Assembly (NCBI GenBank): GCA_012523465.1
Contig: JAAYIK010000028.1
Coordinates: 186,001 to 250,000 of the forward strand
Length of the DNA stretch: 64,000 nt
DNA from: Lysobacteraceae bacterium
Lineage (GTDB): Bacteria > Pseudomonadota > Gammaproteobacteria > Nitrococcales > AK92
Direction of reading: 5' to 3'
This document shows, one piece after another, positions 54,793-64,000 of this stretch. How positions within the stretch are numbered: position 1 is the first letter of the stretch; each line of letters begins with the position of its first letter. Made by a program: the position numbers and the translations under genes. The notes below the pieces were generated by a model. That model worked only from the letters and a program-made list of their open reading frames with translations, ran no database searches and was not told the DNA's origin.

Positions 54793-55515
54793 ATGCGGCC
54801 CAGCAGCGGCTACAAGGAATTCAAGCGGCAAATCGACGCGCTCAAGGCCGACATCTGCCGCGAGATCTATCTGCAGAACAAAGAGCGCATTCGGGTCAAG
54901 AACGAAGACGTTGCCGTCGCCCGCCTGTCCGCGATATTCGACCACACGCTCGAGATCAGCAACCGGCTGGGCTTCCAGGCCATGAGTGTGCGCGACCTGA
55001 GCGAGCACAGCGGCATCAGCATGGGCGCGCTCTACAGCTACATCGAAAGCAAGGACAAGCTGCTAGAGATGATCCTGTGCATGGGCCGGATGGCGGTGAC
55101 GCGGGTGATGACGCAGGCTGCCGCCGAGCCGCTGGACGCCCGCAACCAGCTGCGGCAGCTGCTGCGGGCCCATCTTTACCTCACCGAAGCCATGCAGCCT
55201 TGGTTTTACTTCTCCTACATGGAAACCAAGCACTTCGATCGCGAGGCCCGCGAGCGGGCGCTGGAAGGCGAGCTGGCTTCCGAGCGCTATTTCTCCGACT
55301 GCCTGCTCCGCGGCAGCGCCGAGGGGGTGTTCGAGGTTCGCGATCCGGAACTGACCGCGGCCATGATCAAGCCGCTGCTGCAGGACTGGTACCTGAAGCG
55401 CTGGAAGTACCGCCGCCGCAACATCGGCGTGGAGGCTTACGCCGACGCATTGATTGAATTCCTCGAAGCCGCCCTGCTGAAGCGTCCAGCACCGACCGTG
55501 CCAGCGCCGCCTTGA
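54793..55515 (+). CDS. TetR/AcrR-family transcriptional regulator
   Basis: A 240-residue regulator with an extended N-terminus (about 45 residues) before the TetR HTH, RLGFQAMSVRDLSEHSGISM and GALYSYIESKDKLLEMIL. The C-terminal ligand domain is not characteristic. The gene heads a run of three redox-enzyme genes in the same direction, so it probably controls them; palindromes upstream may be its operators. Inducer unknown, though the acyl-CoA or lipid-type enzymes of such clusters are common companions (inference). Confidence 0.88.
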   Translation: MRPSSGYKEFKRQIDALKADICREIYLQNKERIRVKNEDVAVARLSAIFDHTLEISNRLGFQAMSVRDLSEHSGISMGALYSYIESKDKLLEMILCMGRMAVTRVMTQAAAEPLDARNQLRQLLRAHLYLTEAMQPWFYFSYMETKHFDREARERALEGELASERYFSDCLLRGSAEGVFEVRDPELTAAMIKPLLQDWYLKRWKYRRRNIGVEAYADALIEFLEAALLKRPAPTVPAPP

Positions 55516-55559
55516 GGCACATCCTTTCCATGGTTTCCACGCACCCGAAGGAGGTCTTC

Positions 55560-56324
55560 ATGTCTTCGAATCTGTTCGATCTGAGCGGCAGGATTGCCCT
55601 GGTGTCCGGCGCCAGCCGTGGCATCGGCGAGGCCACCGCCAAGATCCTCGCCGCCCACGGCGCCCACGTTATTTGCTCCAGCCGCAAGGCCGAGGCCTGC
55701 GAGAAAGTCGCCGAGGAGATCCGCGCTGCCGGCGGCAAGGCCTCCGCCTTCCCCTGTCACGTCGGCAACATGGAGCAGATCGACGCCATCGTCGCGCATG
55801 TCCGCAAGGAGCACGGGCGGCTGGATATCCTGATCAACAACGCCGCCACCAACCCTTACTTCGGCCACATTCTGGACACCGACCTCGGCGCCTTCGAGAA
55901 AACCGTGGAAGTCAACATCCGCGGCTATTTCTTCATGTCGGCCAAGTTCGGTCAGCTGATGCGAGAGCAGGGCCGCGGCGTGATCATCAACACGGCGTCG
56001 GTCAACGGCATCCGTCCCGGCCTGATGCAGGGCATCTACTCGATCACCAAGGCCGCCGTCATCAACATGACTAAGGCCTTCGCCAAGGAGTGCGGCCCGC
56101 TGGGCATCCGCGTCAACGCGCTGCTGCCGGGCCTGACCGAAACCCGCTTCGCTTCCGCCTTGATCGAGAACAAGGAAATCTACGAGCGCGCCGTCGCCAA
56201 CATCCCGCTGGGCCGCTCCGCCAAACCGGAGGAAATGGCCGGCACCATGCTTTATCTCGCCTCGGATGCCGCCAGCTACACCAATGGAGCCTGCATCATC
56301 GTCGACGGCGGGATGCTGGCCTAG
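55560..56324 (+). CDS. short-chain dehydrogenase/reductase
   Basis: A 254-residue classical SDR. The cofactor motif GASRGIG is at 17-23, NNAATN follows in the middle, and the active site has Ser in NTASVNG and Tyr160-x3-Lys164 in YSITK. The C-terminal IIVDGGMLA is typical. An NADP- or NAD-dependent alcohol/ketone reaction is expected; substrate unknown. The start at 55560 follows GAAGGAG; an open frame beginning 16 codons earlier is less likely. It lies 45 bp after the TetR gene. Confidence 0.93.
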   Translation: MSSNLFDLSGRIALVSGASRGIGEATAKILAAHGAHVICSSRKAEACEKVAEEIRAAGGKASAFPCHVGNMEQIDAIVAHVRKEHGRLDILINNAATNPYFGHILDTDLGAFEKTVEVNIRGYFFMSAKFGQLMREQGRGVIINTASVNGIRPGLMQGIYSITKAAVINMTKAFAKECGPLGIRVNALLPGLTETRFASALIENKEIYERAVANIPLGRSAKPEEMAGTMLYLASDAASYTNGACIIVDGGMLA

Positions 56325-56382
56325 GCAGCTCCGGCCTGCGCTCGGAGCGCGCCGCAGCTGACAGCCGACGAGGAGGAGGAAC

Positions 56383-57393
56383 ATGCGCACGAATACCCAG
56401 GTCAGGCTGGTTCGCCGCCCGGTCGGCGAGCCGAGCAGGGACGATTTCGAGATCGCCAGCAGCCCGTTGTCCGCACCGGGACCGGGCCAGGTGCTGGTCA
56501 AGGTGCTGTACGTCTCGCTCGATCCCGCCATGCGCGGCTGGATGAACGAAGGCCGCTCCTACATCGAGCCCGTGCCGCTTGGCGAGGTCATGCGGGCCCT
56601 GGGCGCGGGCCGGGTCGTCGCCTCAGGCGACCCGGCCTTCAGCGTGGGCGACTACGTCACCGGCCTGACCGGCGTGCAGGAATATGCCCTGGTCGAGGGT
56701 CACGAGCTCACCAAGGTTGACCCCGACCTGGCGCCATTGCCCGCCTTCCTGCACGTGCTCGGCATGACCGGCATGACGGCCTACTTCGGTCTGCTCGAAG
56801 TCGGCCGGCCCAAGGAAGGTGAAACCGTGGTGGTCTCAGCCGCTGCCGGCGCGGTCGGCAGCGTGGTCGGCCAGATCGCCAAGCTCAAGGGCTGCCGCGT
56901 GGTCGGCATCGCCGGCGGCCGCAAAAAGTGCGACTACCTGGTGCAGGAGCTCGGCTTCGACGCCGCTGTCGACTACAAGCAGGGCAATCTGAAGTCGGCC
57001 CTGCGCGCCGCCTGTCCCGATGGCGTCGATGTGTTCTTCGACAACGTCGGCGGCGACATCCTGGACACGGTGCTGACCCGGCTGCGCCTGCATGCCCGGG
57101 TCGTCATCTGCGGCGCCATCTCGCAGTACAACAATACCGAACCGGTCAAAGGCCCCAGCAACTATCTGTCGCTGCTGGTCAACCGCGCCCGCATGGAAGG
57201 CATGGTGGTCTTCGACTACCGGGACCGCTTTGCACAAGCGGTGGCGGAAATGGCAGGCTGGATGGCAGCCGGCAAGCTGCGCCACCGCGAGCACATCGTC
57301 CACGGGCTGGAGACTTTTCCGGAACGGCTGCTGATGCTGTTCCGGGGCGAGAACTTCGGCAAGCTGGTGCTCGCGGTGGCCCGCGACGACTAG
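56383..57393 (+). CDS. NADP-dependent medium-chain oxidoreductase (CurA/prostaglandin reductase-like)
   Basis: A 336-residue zinc-free MDR enzyme. Features of the leukotriene B4 dehydrogenase/CurA group are SLDPAMRGWMNEGRSY, GMTGMTAYFGLLEVGRPKEG, the nucleotide loop VSAAAGAVGSVVGQIAKLKG and FFDNVGGDILDTVL. It reduces alpha,beta-unsaturated ketones or aldehydes. GAGGAGGAGG lies before the ATG. Part of the TetR-SDR cluster. Confidence 0.93.
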   Translation: MRTNTQVRLVRRPVGEPSRDDFEIASSPLSAPGPGQVLVKVLYVSLDPAMRGWMNEGRSYIEPVPLGEVMRALGAGRVVASGDPAFSVGDYVTGLTGVQEYALVEGHELTKVDPDLAPLPAFLHVLGMTGMTAYFGLLEVGRPKEGETVVVSAAAGAVGSVVGQIAKLKGCRVVGIAGGRKKCDYLVQELGFDAAVDYKQGNLKSALRAACPDGVDVFFDNVGGDILDTVLTRLRLHARVVICGAISQYNNTEPVKGPSNYLSLLVNRARMEGMVVFDYRDRFAQAVAEMAGWMAAGKLRHREHIVHGLETFPERLLMLFRGENFGKLVLAVARDD

Positions 57394-57493
57394 CAGGCTC
57401 GAACAGCAAGACTGCCGCAAGGCACAGGGGTGCCGCCACGCCGGTCCCGTGCCGTGACGGCGCACATTCACGACGAACATTGAGGAGAGATTC

Positions 57494-58477
<984 letters not shown>

Positions 58478-58527
58478 GGGAACGGCGGGAGACGGAAGCC
58501 GACCGCGCGGCGCCAACCGCGCGGTTT

Positions 58528-59523
58528 TCATTTATTGGCCTGCGGCAGCCCGGGCGTATGGCCCGGCAGCCGCTCGCGGTTGTGCGGTGCCAGCCAGTTG
58601 ATCTGCGGCCCGAGAGGAATGATGCGGTTGGGGTTGATGGTGGGATGGCTGGTGTAGTAGTGGCGCTTGATGTGATCGAAATTGACGGTCTCGGCCACTC
58701 CCGGCAGCTGATAAATTTCCCGCGCGTACGCCCACAGGTTGGGGTAATCGACCAGCCGGCGCAGGTTGCACTTGAAATGGCCGACATAGACGGCATCGAA
58801 GCGCACCAGCGTCGTGAATAAACGAATGTCAGCCTCGGTGAGGCGCTCGCCGGCCAGATAGCGCTGCCCCGCTAACCGCTGCTCCAGCTCGTCCAGCACC
58901 GAGAACAGCGCCTGCACGGCTTCCTCGTAGGCTTCCTGCTTGGTTGCGAAGCCGGCCCGGTAGACGCCGTTGTTGACCCGCTCGTAGACCACCGCGTTGA
59001 CCAGGTCGATTTCCTGCCGCAGCGCGGGCGGATACAGATCCAGCTCGGCATTGCCCCAGCGGTCGAAGCTGCCATTGAGCATGCGCAGGATATCGGCCGA
59101 TTCGTTGTTGACGATGACCTGCCGCCGCTTGTCCCACAGCACGGGCACGGTCACCCGGCCGGTGTAGCCGGGATCGGTGAGGGTATAAAGCTCGTAGAGA
59201 TAGCGCTTGCCGTTGATCGGGTCGCCGGTGGCGCCGGGATAGTCATCGAAGGTCCAGCCATGCTCGCCCATATACGGATGCACCACGGACACGCCGATGA
59301 CCTGCTCCAGCTCCTTGAGACGCCGGGCGATCAGAGTGCGGTGGGCCCAGGGACAGGCCAGGGAGACGTACAGGTGGTAGCGGTCGGGCTCGGCCGGGAA
59401 CTCGGCGCCGGCCTCGTCGCGCACCACGTTACGAAAGGCGCTGCTTTCGCGGACGAACTGCCCCCCCGTGCTGGCCGTATCGTACCAGACATCCTGCCAG
59501 ACCCCGTCAACCAGTCGCCCCAT
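58528..59523 (-). CDS. glutathionyl-hydroquinone reductase / omega-class GST (YqjG/ECM4-like)
   Basis: A 331-residue S-glutathionyl-hydroquinone reductase-type GST. The active-site cysteine is Cys57 in SLACPWAHRTLI. The thioredoxin-like half has VPVLWDKRRQVIVNNESADI and the C-terminal helical half RYLAGERLTEADIRLFTTLV and HPTINPNRIIPLGP, a typical ECM4 ending. It removes glutathione from glutathionyl hydroquinones. The start MGRLVDG at 59523 fits the family. Convergent with the quinone oxidoreductase gene. Confidence 0.93.
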   Translation of the reverse strand: MGRLVDGVWQDVWYDTASTGGQFVRESSAFRNVVRDEAGAEFPAEPDRYHLYVSLACPWAHRTLIARRLKELEQVIGVSVVHPYMGEHGWTFDDYPGATGDPINGKRYLYELYTLTDPGYTGRVTVPVLWDKRRQVIVNNESADILRMLNGSFDRWGNAELDLYPPALRQEIDLVNAVVYERVNNGVYRAGFATKQEAYEEAVQALFSVLDELEQRLAGQRYLAGERLTEADIRLFTTLVRFDAVYVGHFKCNLRRLVDYPNLWAYAREIYQLPGVAETVNFDHIKRHYYTSHPTINPNRIIPLGPQINWLAPHNRERLPGHTPGLPQANK

Positions 59524-59732
59524 GTCGGTATCCCTCGATTGTTCGTCGGCGCTGCCGCCCGGCGACGCGCCTCTGTTATTGCTTGTGATGCTTGGATGCA
59601 AGAGGCGCGCGACTTGCCGGCACGCCCGGAGCAGGCCTGGCCGCGAGCCGGCCAGCAGCAGCCCGCGGCAGTCGGAAAAACGCGGTTTCGCCTGGCGAGA
59701 AAACGAGCTGCCTTGGACTCACCATAAGGGGT

Positions 59733-59757
59733 GGCCGTCATGATGGCAATGACGGCC
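59733..59757. terminator. hairpin after the nitrilase-family gene
   Basis: Eight-base-pair stem GGCCGTCA/TGACGGCC with a nine-base loop, 11 bp past the stop of the minus-strand nitrilase gene. No T-run. Confidence 0.4.
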
Positions 59758-59767
59758 AACCACGAAC

Positions 59768-60655
59768 TCACAGATCGACGGTCTCGACCTCGGCAAACAC
59801 CGCCTGATGGCGCCAGTCGTGGAAATTGAATACCTGACCGGAGCGGCGCACCCGTTGCGCCCGCTGCAGCCTGGCCGTGCCATGCACCCAGCCTGGACGG
59901 TTCAACTCGCCCATGCTGACGATGCCATCGTCCGGGAAACCGACGTCAACCGGGCCATACAGCGCCGCCGCCCCCACGTTGACGTCCACCGCCTCCGACC
60001 ACTCGGCGGCGCCGACGGTCACGGCCTGGACCACGTGGCACTGATTTTCCAGCGCCCGCGCCTGCGCGCCGATGCGCACTCGGTAGTAGCCGGCCAGCGT
60101 ATCGGTGCAGCTGGGGGCGAGAATGAGGTCCGCGCCGGCCTCCGCCAGCACCCGCGCCAGCAGCGGGAACTCGACGTCGTAGCAGATAGTGATACCGAGG
60201 CGACCAATGGCGGTGTCGAACAGGCGCAGCCGCGAGCCGGGACTGATGCCCCACTGTTCGTCCTCGAAACGGGTCATGATGCATTTGTCCTGATGGCCCA
60301 GCGCCCCGCTGGGCGCGAACAAATGGGCCCGGTTCACGTAGCGCCCGTCCTCTTCCCGCACCGGAAAGCTGCCGGCCAGGATGTGGACGCCGTGCCGCCG
60401 CGCCAGAGTCTGGTGGATTTCCAGGAAATCCGGCAGCAGATCCTGCATGGCCTGCAGCTGCCGCGGCAGGGAACGCTGCACCTCGGTCTCGAACAGCGAA
60501 GCCAGCTCCATGGCGGCGTACTCCGGGAATACCAGCAGCTGGGCGCCGGCTTCCACACCCCGCTCGACCCAGTCGCTCAGCTTGGCCGCGAACTGCTCGA
60601 AGCGGTCGAAGTAGCCGATGGGGTACTGCGCGGCGGCGATGTGGACCCGGGACAT
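59768..60655 (-). CDS. carbon-nitrogen hydrolase (nitrilase superfamily)
   Basis: A 295-residue nitrilase-fold amidase. The Glu-Lys-Cys triad is Glu45 in LLVFPEYA, Lys in GHQDKCIMTRFE and Cys in ITICYDVEFP. It hydrolyses C-N bonds in small amides; substrate unknown. The start at 60655 overlaps the upstream GNAT stop (TGATG), giving tight coupling. In some bacteria (for example Bacillus YhcX-type proteins) the GNAT and nitrilase halves are fused in one chain, so the two products probably act together. Confidence 0.92.
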   Translation of the reverse strand: MSRVHIAAAQYPIGYFDRFEQFAAKLSDWVERGVEAGAQLLVFPEYAAMELASLFETEVQRSLPRQLQAMQDLLPDFLEIHQTLARRHGVHILAGSFPVREEDGRYVNRAHLFAPSGALGHQDKCIMTRFEDEQWGISPGSRLRLFDTAIGRLGITICYDVEFPLLARVLAEAGADLILAPSCTDTLAGYYRVRIGAQARALENQCHVVQAVTVGAAEWSEAVDVNVGAAALYGPVDVGFPDDGIVSMGELNRPGWVHGTARLQRAQRVRRSGQVFNFHDWRHQAVFAEVETVDL

Positions 60656-61251
60656 CACAGCGACTTCATCCAAAAGACCATGGGCTTGGGCGACTCGGCG
60701 GTCTCGTCCAGGTCCTGCCAAACGAAGGTGGTCCTCAGGTCGGACCGCTTCTGATAGCCTCGCCGCTGCCAAAACCCATCCAGCGGCAGGTAATCCGCCG
60801 GCCGGCGTGGATGGTCGGCCGGCCGCTCCACCGCGCAGAAGCAGATTTTCTCGAACCGGCCCAGCCGCCGGGCATGCGCCTCCCGTTCCTCGAAGAAGCG
60901 CACCCCGATGCCGCGGCCGCGGTATTCCGGCAGCAGCACCGACTCGCCGCAGTAGAAGATGCGCTCCACCGGCTCGCCCTGCTGCTCGAAAGGCCGGCGC
61001 AAATCATCAACCTCGTCGCTCAGCGGCAGGCCGCTGGAGGCGCCGACCAGGCGCTCGCCGTCGAACACCAGCACAAACAAGCTGTCCGGCGAGTCGATGT
61101 AAGTTTGCAGGTACTTGCGCTCGTAATCCTCGCTCCCCTCGTACAAATAGGGGAACTCCCGGAACACCTGAATCCGCAGCTGGGCAATGCCCGGCAGCTG
61201 CTGCGCGATGGCCGCGCCATACAGACGCTCGATCCGCAGTTCATCCGACAT
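60655..61251 (-). CDS. GNAT-family N-acetyltransferase
   Basis: A 198-residue acetyltransferase. The acetyl-CoA binding motif is LLPEYRGRGIGVRFFEERE (the R/Q-x-x-G-x-G/A pattern as RGRGIG). A preceding strand (ERIFYCGESVLL) and the later FWQRRGYQKR are typical. It is the partner of the nitrilase-type gene that begins in its stop codon. It probably acetylates a small amine that the nitrilase hydrolyses or vice versa (inference). Confidence 0.9.
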   Translation of the reverse strand: MSDELRIERLYGAAIAQQLPGIAQLRIQVFREFPYLYEGSEDYERKYLQTYIDSPDSLFVLVFDGERLVGASSGLPLSDEVDDLRRPFEQQGEPVERIFYCGESVLLPEYRGRGIGVRFFEEREAHARRLGRFEKICFCAVERPADHPRRPADYLPLDGFWQRRGYQKRSDLRTTFVWQDLDETAESPKPMVFWMKSL

Positions 61252-61343
61252 GGCTGACCCTCCCCAATAGCAGCGCGCAATGGTAGCAGGCCAAGGACCA
61301 AAGGAGTGAGAGCCGTGCCGCAGCCGCTGCTCCTAGGCGGTGT

Positions 61344-62840
61344 TCAGTCGGGGTAAATCACCAGGCGTCGCTCCGGCTCGCTACCCTGACTATGGGCCGA
61401 CAGCTGGTGGCGCACGATGACCTTGTGTTGCAGCTTGCGCAGCGCCGGCGGCTGCGGTGCCAATGCCAGCGGCACGCCCTGCTCGCGCACCCGCAGCGCG
61501 GCGTCCTCAGCTTCGCGAATGGCAGCGTCCACGGCCGCCTCGTCCAGCCCCGGCAGCCTGTTGAAGACATCCTGCAACACCCGCCGGATCTGGCTGGTGG
61601 TGTTCTTGCGCACCGTGTGCAGCGGAATCTGGCGGTACATCAGCAGGCGCTGCAGGCGTGGATCGGCAGCCCGGGCGCGCTGGGCCAGCACCATGTCGGC
61701 GCGGTCCGGGCTGGCCACGGTGCGGGCGTTCAAGCGCAGGTCACGAATGGCCCGCTCGACCGAGTCCCGTGCCAACCCATAGACGAAGATCGCGGTCTGC
61801 CGCCCGTTACGGGGAGTGGGCATGGCCCAGGGAGTCGGCGGCGGTGCCGGTTCGCCTGACAGGACTTCCTCCTCGCCGCCGCTGCGACGGAGGATGCCGC
61901 CGCTGGGTCGGCCGCGAAGCAGATTGTCGACGGCGTTGGCAGCATCCGGATGCACCACCAGCTCGTCGCGGTCGAGGATTTCCACTACCACGTCGAAAGT
62001 CGGCGGCTGCTTGCGCTCGTTGACCGTCTTCTGGGTGCCGCGCAGCCGCGCTTCCTCGTCGGTGAGCGTGACCGTCTGCACGCCGCCGACCAGGTCCGAC
62101 AGGGTGGGATTTTGGATCAAATTCTCCAACGTGGTACCGTGGGCAGTGGCGATAAGCTGCACCCCGCGCTCGGCGATGGTGCGCGCCGCCAACGCCTCCT
62201 GTGCGGTGCCGATCTCATCCACCACGATCACTTCCGGCATGTGGTTCTCCACCGCCTCGATCATGCCCGCGTGCTGCTGGCTGGGGTGCGCCACTTGCAT
62301 GCGGCGCGCGCTGCCAATGGCCGGATGGGGCACGTCGCCGTCGCCGCCGATCTCGTTAGAGGTGTCGATCACCACCACCCGCTTGCCGAAGCTGTCCGCC
62401 AGCACCCGCGCCGCCTCGCGCAGGCGGGTGGTCTTGCCGACGCCGGGCGGCCCCAGCAGCAGCAGGCTCTTGCCGGCCTCGATCTGGTCGAGGATGGGAT
62501 CGATGGTGCCGTAGACCGCGCGTCCCACGCGCAAGGTCAGCCCGATGATGTGGCCGCGGCGGTTGCGAATGGCGGAAATGCGATGCAGCGTGCCCTCGAT
62601 GCCGGCGCGGTTGTCGGCGCTGAACTCGCCGACCGCATTGACCACCGTGGCGATGTCGTCCGCGCTGACCGGAGCCTCCGACAAATCCACCGCGCGTTTG
62701 GCGTATCGGGCCTGCGGCCGCCGCCCCAAATCCATGATGATCTCCAGCAACCCATCGCGCTCCAGGCTGGCCGCCGCCTGCCGCAAGGGCGCGGGCAGGA
62801 CGGCCAGCAGCAAATCCAGATCGTCTGTGTGTATTTCCAT
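61344..62840 (-). CDS. AAA ATPase with R3H domain (Ycf45/SpoIIIAA-like)
   Basis: A 498-residue (or 504 from 62858) cytoplasmic ATPase. Walker A is LLLLGPPGVGKTTRL, Walker B EVIVVDEIGTAQEA, followed by AERGVQLIATAHGTTLENLI. The C-terminal part has two nucleic-acid binding regions; the last, VIVRHQLSAHSQGSEPER, fits an R3H domain (Arg-x3-His). Similar to chloroplast Ycf45 and the sporulation protein SpoIIIAA. Role in nucleic-acid metabolism is likely but not defined. Start choice between 62840 and 62858 is uncertain; neither has a strong ribosome site. Confidence 0.88.
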   Translation of the reverse strand: MEIHTDDLDLLLAVLPAPLRQAAASLERDGLLEIIMDLGRRPQARYAKRAVDLSEAPVSADDIATVVNAVGEFSADNRAGIEGTLHRISAIRNRRGHIIGLTLRVGRAVYGTIDPILDQIEAGKSLLLLGPPGVGKTTRLREAARVLADSFGKRVVVIDTSNEIGGDGDVPHPAIGSARRMQVAHPSQQHAGMIEAVENHMPEVIVVDEIGTAQEALAARTIAERGVQLIATAHGTTLENLIQNPTLSDLVGGVQTVTLTDEEARLRGTQKTVNERKQPPTFDVVVEILDRDELVVHPDAANAVDNLLRGRPSGGILRRSGGEEEVLSGEPAPPPTPWAMPTPRNGRQTAIFVYGLARDSVERAIRDLRLNARTVASPDRADMVLAQRARAADPRLQRLLMYRQIPLHTVRKNTTSQIRRVLQDVFNRLPGLDEAAVDAAIREAEDAALRVREQGVPLALAPQPPALRKLQHKVIVRHQLSAHSQGSEPERRLVIYPD

Positions 62841-62886
62841 GGTGACCCAATGCGTCATGCGGCCAGCTCGACCCGGCCCCAACCAA

Positions 62887-63804
62887 CTACTCTTGCGCTA
62901 TGACCCGCACAGCACGCTGCCGTTCCTGCCGCAGTGTCACCACCGACATCAACGCCAATCCAACAGCGATCACGACCATGCCGACGGCTTCGGCCGGATT
63001 CGGCCGCTCGCCGAACTGTAGCCAGGCGCCCAGCACCGCGATGGCCGGCACCGCCAGGGCGTTGAGGCTGGCGGTACCGGCCGGCAGGCGTTCCAGCACA
63101 TAAAGCCACATTATCCAGCCCAGCGCCGTGCCCGGGATGGCGACGAAGGCGAGCGCCCCGAGCAGCTCGGGAGCCCAGACCACCGCCGGTTCCGGCACCA
63201 CCCAGGCGAGAAGGATAATGGGAATGTTGCCGAGCGCGAGCTGCCAGGCGTTGAGCGACGGCAGATCCAGCCGCCGCCGCGCCTGCATGCGCTTGGCGAC
63301 GATCACCGCCACCGCCCAGCACAAGCCGGCACCGACCGCCAGCAGCTTGCTTGCCGTACTGCCAGCCAGCGACCAGGGCTGCAGGATGAGCACCAGCCCG
63401 CCGGCGGCGCAGCTCACCGCCAACCACTGCAGCGGCTGCAGCCGCTCCCCCAGGAACAGTCGAGCCAGCAACAGCGTCCACAACGGCATGGTATAGGCCA
63501 GCACGGCCACCTTGCCGGCGCCGCCGGTCACCAGGGCGAGCTGCACCAAACCGGTGAAGCCGGCGGTCTGCAGCAGCCCCAGCAGGAGCGCCTCGCGGAA
63601 CGCCACAGGCCGCAAGGAGCGGCCGGCGGCGGCCAGCACGCCGAACAGCACCGCGGTCGCCACCACCCCGCGTAGCGCCACGAAGGTGAGCGGCCCGGCG
63701 TATTGCATACCGAGCTTCATCAGAATCCAGTTGTAGCCCCAGATCGCCGACAGGACAGCGAACACGGCGAGCGCGATCCGACGATCGCCACCTGCGGTGG
63801 ACAT
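62887..63804 (-). CDS. EamA/DMT-family transporter
   Basis: A 305-residue inner-membrane transporter with ten helices in two EamA units (GYNWILMKLGMQYAGPLTFV; second ending QFGERPNPAEAVGMVVIAVG). The N-terminal signature resembles the RhaT/EamA exporters. Substrate unknown. It lies 46 bp from the R3H ATPase start, on the same strand, so may be co-transcribed with it. Confidence 0.9.
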   Translation of the reverse strand: MSTAGGDRRIALAVFAVLSAIWGYNWILMKLGMQYAGPLTFVALRGVVATAVLFGVLAAAGRSLRPVAFREALLLGLLQTAGFTGLVQLALVTGGAGKVAVLAYTMPLWTLLLARLFLGERLQPLQWLAVSCAAGGLVLILQPWSLAGSTASKLLAVGAGLCWAVAVIVAKRMQARRRLDLPSLNAWQLALGNIPIILLAWVVPEPAVVWAPELLGALAFVAIPGTALGWIMWLYVLERLPAGTASLNALAVPAIAVLGAWLQFGERPNPAEAVGMVVIAVGLALMSVVTLRQERQRAVRVIAQE

Positions 63805-63882
63805 GAGGGAACGGCCTCCGGCGGGAATGCGGAAACGGGGCCTGATTGTAGCGGAACTGCGGCCGTAGCTGCGAGAAGGGCA

Positions 63883-64000
63883 TCAGGCGCGCAGGCATTC
63901 CTCTTCGCCGTGGGCATCGATGGTGTACAGCACCACCGGTCGGCGCCAGACCCGGTGCACGTACTCCAGCACCCGCTGTGCCCGCTGCGGATCCAGCCCG
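63883..64000 (-). CDS. 3' end of a probable SpoVR-family protein
   Basis: Only the last 39 codons are in the window, reading GLDPQRAQRVLEYVHRVWRR then PVVLYTIDAHGEEECLRA and stop. The LxYVxRLW-xPVxL pattern is like the C-terminus of SpoVR (YcgB) proteins. The rest lies beyond 64000, so identification is provisional. Confidence 0.5.
   Translation of the reverse strand, partial: GLDPQRAQRVLEYVHRVWRRPVVLYTIDAHGEEECLRA

Overview
This window is high-GC, gene-dense DNA with no rRNA, tRNA, CRISPR array or insertion sequence that I could recognise. The gene set (HrpB helicase, OpdA/PrlC, Gor of exactly the enterobacterial length and cysteine spacing, MlaA, UbiD with a CDP-6-deoxyglucoseen-reductase-like flavoprotein, ExoIII, two H-NS-family proteins, a fused-AB Mrp antiporter) points to a chromosome of a high-GC proteobacterium, most likely a gammaproteobacterium. 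The glycerol uptake operon is of the ABC-transporter type best known from alphaproteobacteria.

Layout. 1-9.7 kb: 3' part of a fadJ/fadB-type beta-oxidation gene, a small lipoprotein, an encapsulated ferritin plus encapsulin shell pair, divergent hrpB, an RRM protein, a UvrD/Rep-type helicase and an H-NS-like protein. 9.8-20 kb: a complete glycerol regulon (glpR, glpD, ABC transporter glpS-T-P-Q, a small membrane protein and binding protein glpV on the minus strand; glpK divergent) with two matching GTTC-N6-GAAC operators. 20-29 kb: methyltransferase, MoxR/VWA pair, DsbA-fold oxidoreductase, aspartoacylase-family protein, gamma carbonic anhydrase, glutathione reductase and oligopeptidase A. 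29.5-35.5 kb: Mrp/Mnh/Pha cation/proton antiporter operon A(B)-C-D-E-F-G behind a structured leader. 35.5-37.3 kb: EamA transporter and exonuclease III.

37.5-42.3 kb is the most interesting part. A sigma-54-type promoter with an upstream dyad drives four small genes: a secreted Asn/Gly-rich repeat protein, a small secreted QNTGNN-type protein, an exported C39-like cysteine peptidase and another secreted protein. On the opposite strand follow an outer-membrane beta-barrel gene and a sigma-54 enhancer-binding protein. The parts resemble the Pseudomonas Fap functional-amyloid system (repeat subunits, FapD C39-like peptidase, FapF barrel), but gene order, sizes and regulation differ. Two of the secreted proteins carry a double-glycine-leader-like motif just after the Sec signal, so the peptidase may process them in the periplasm. 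I treat this as a candidate undescribed fibre/amyloid secretion locus.

42.5-54 kb: ubiD, an iron-sulfur flavoprotein reductase, a frameshifted alpha/beta hydrolase, mlaA, a fructosamine-kinase family gene, an orphan 126-residue protein, a frameshifted degV, a PRC-barrel protein, glucokinase, the second H-NS paralogue and two adjacent ferritin-like di-iron proteins, the first lacking a credible in-frame stop. A cluster of DnaA boxes next to an AT-rich tract lies at 54.1-54.2 kb. 54.4-64 kb: a small DUF883/ElaB-like membrane protein, a TetR-SDR-MDR-quinone oxidoreductase cluster, a glutathionyl-hydroquinone-reductase-like protein, a coupled GNAT/nitrilase pair, an R3H/AAA ATPase, a second EamA transporter and the 3' end of a probable spoVR. 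All functional assignments are from reading the sequence; no database search was run.
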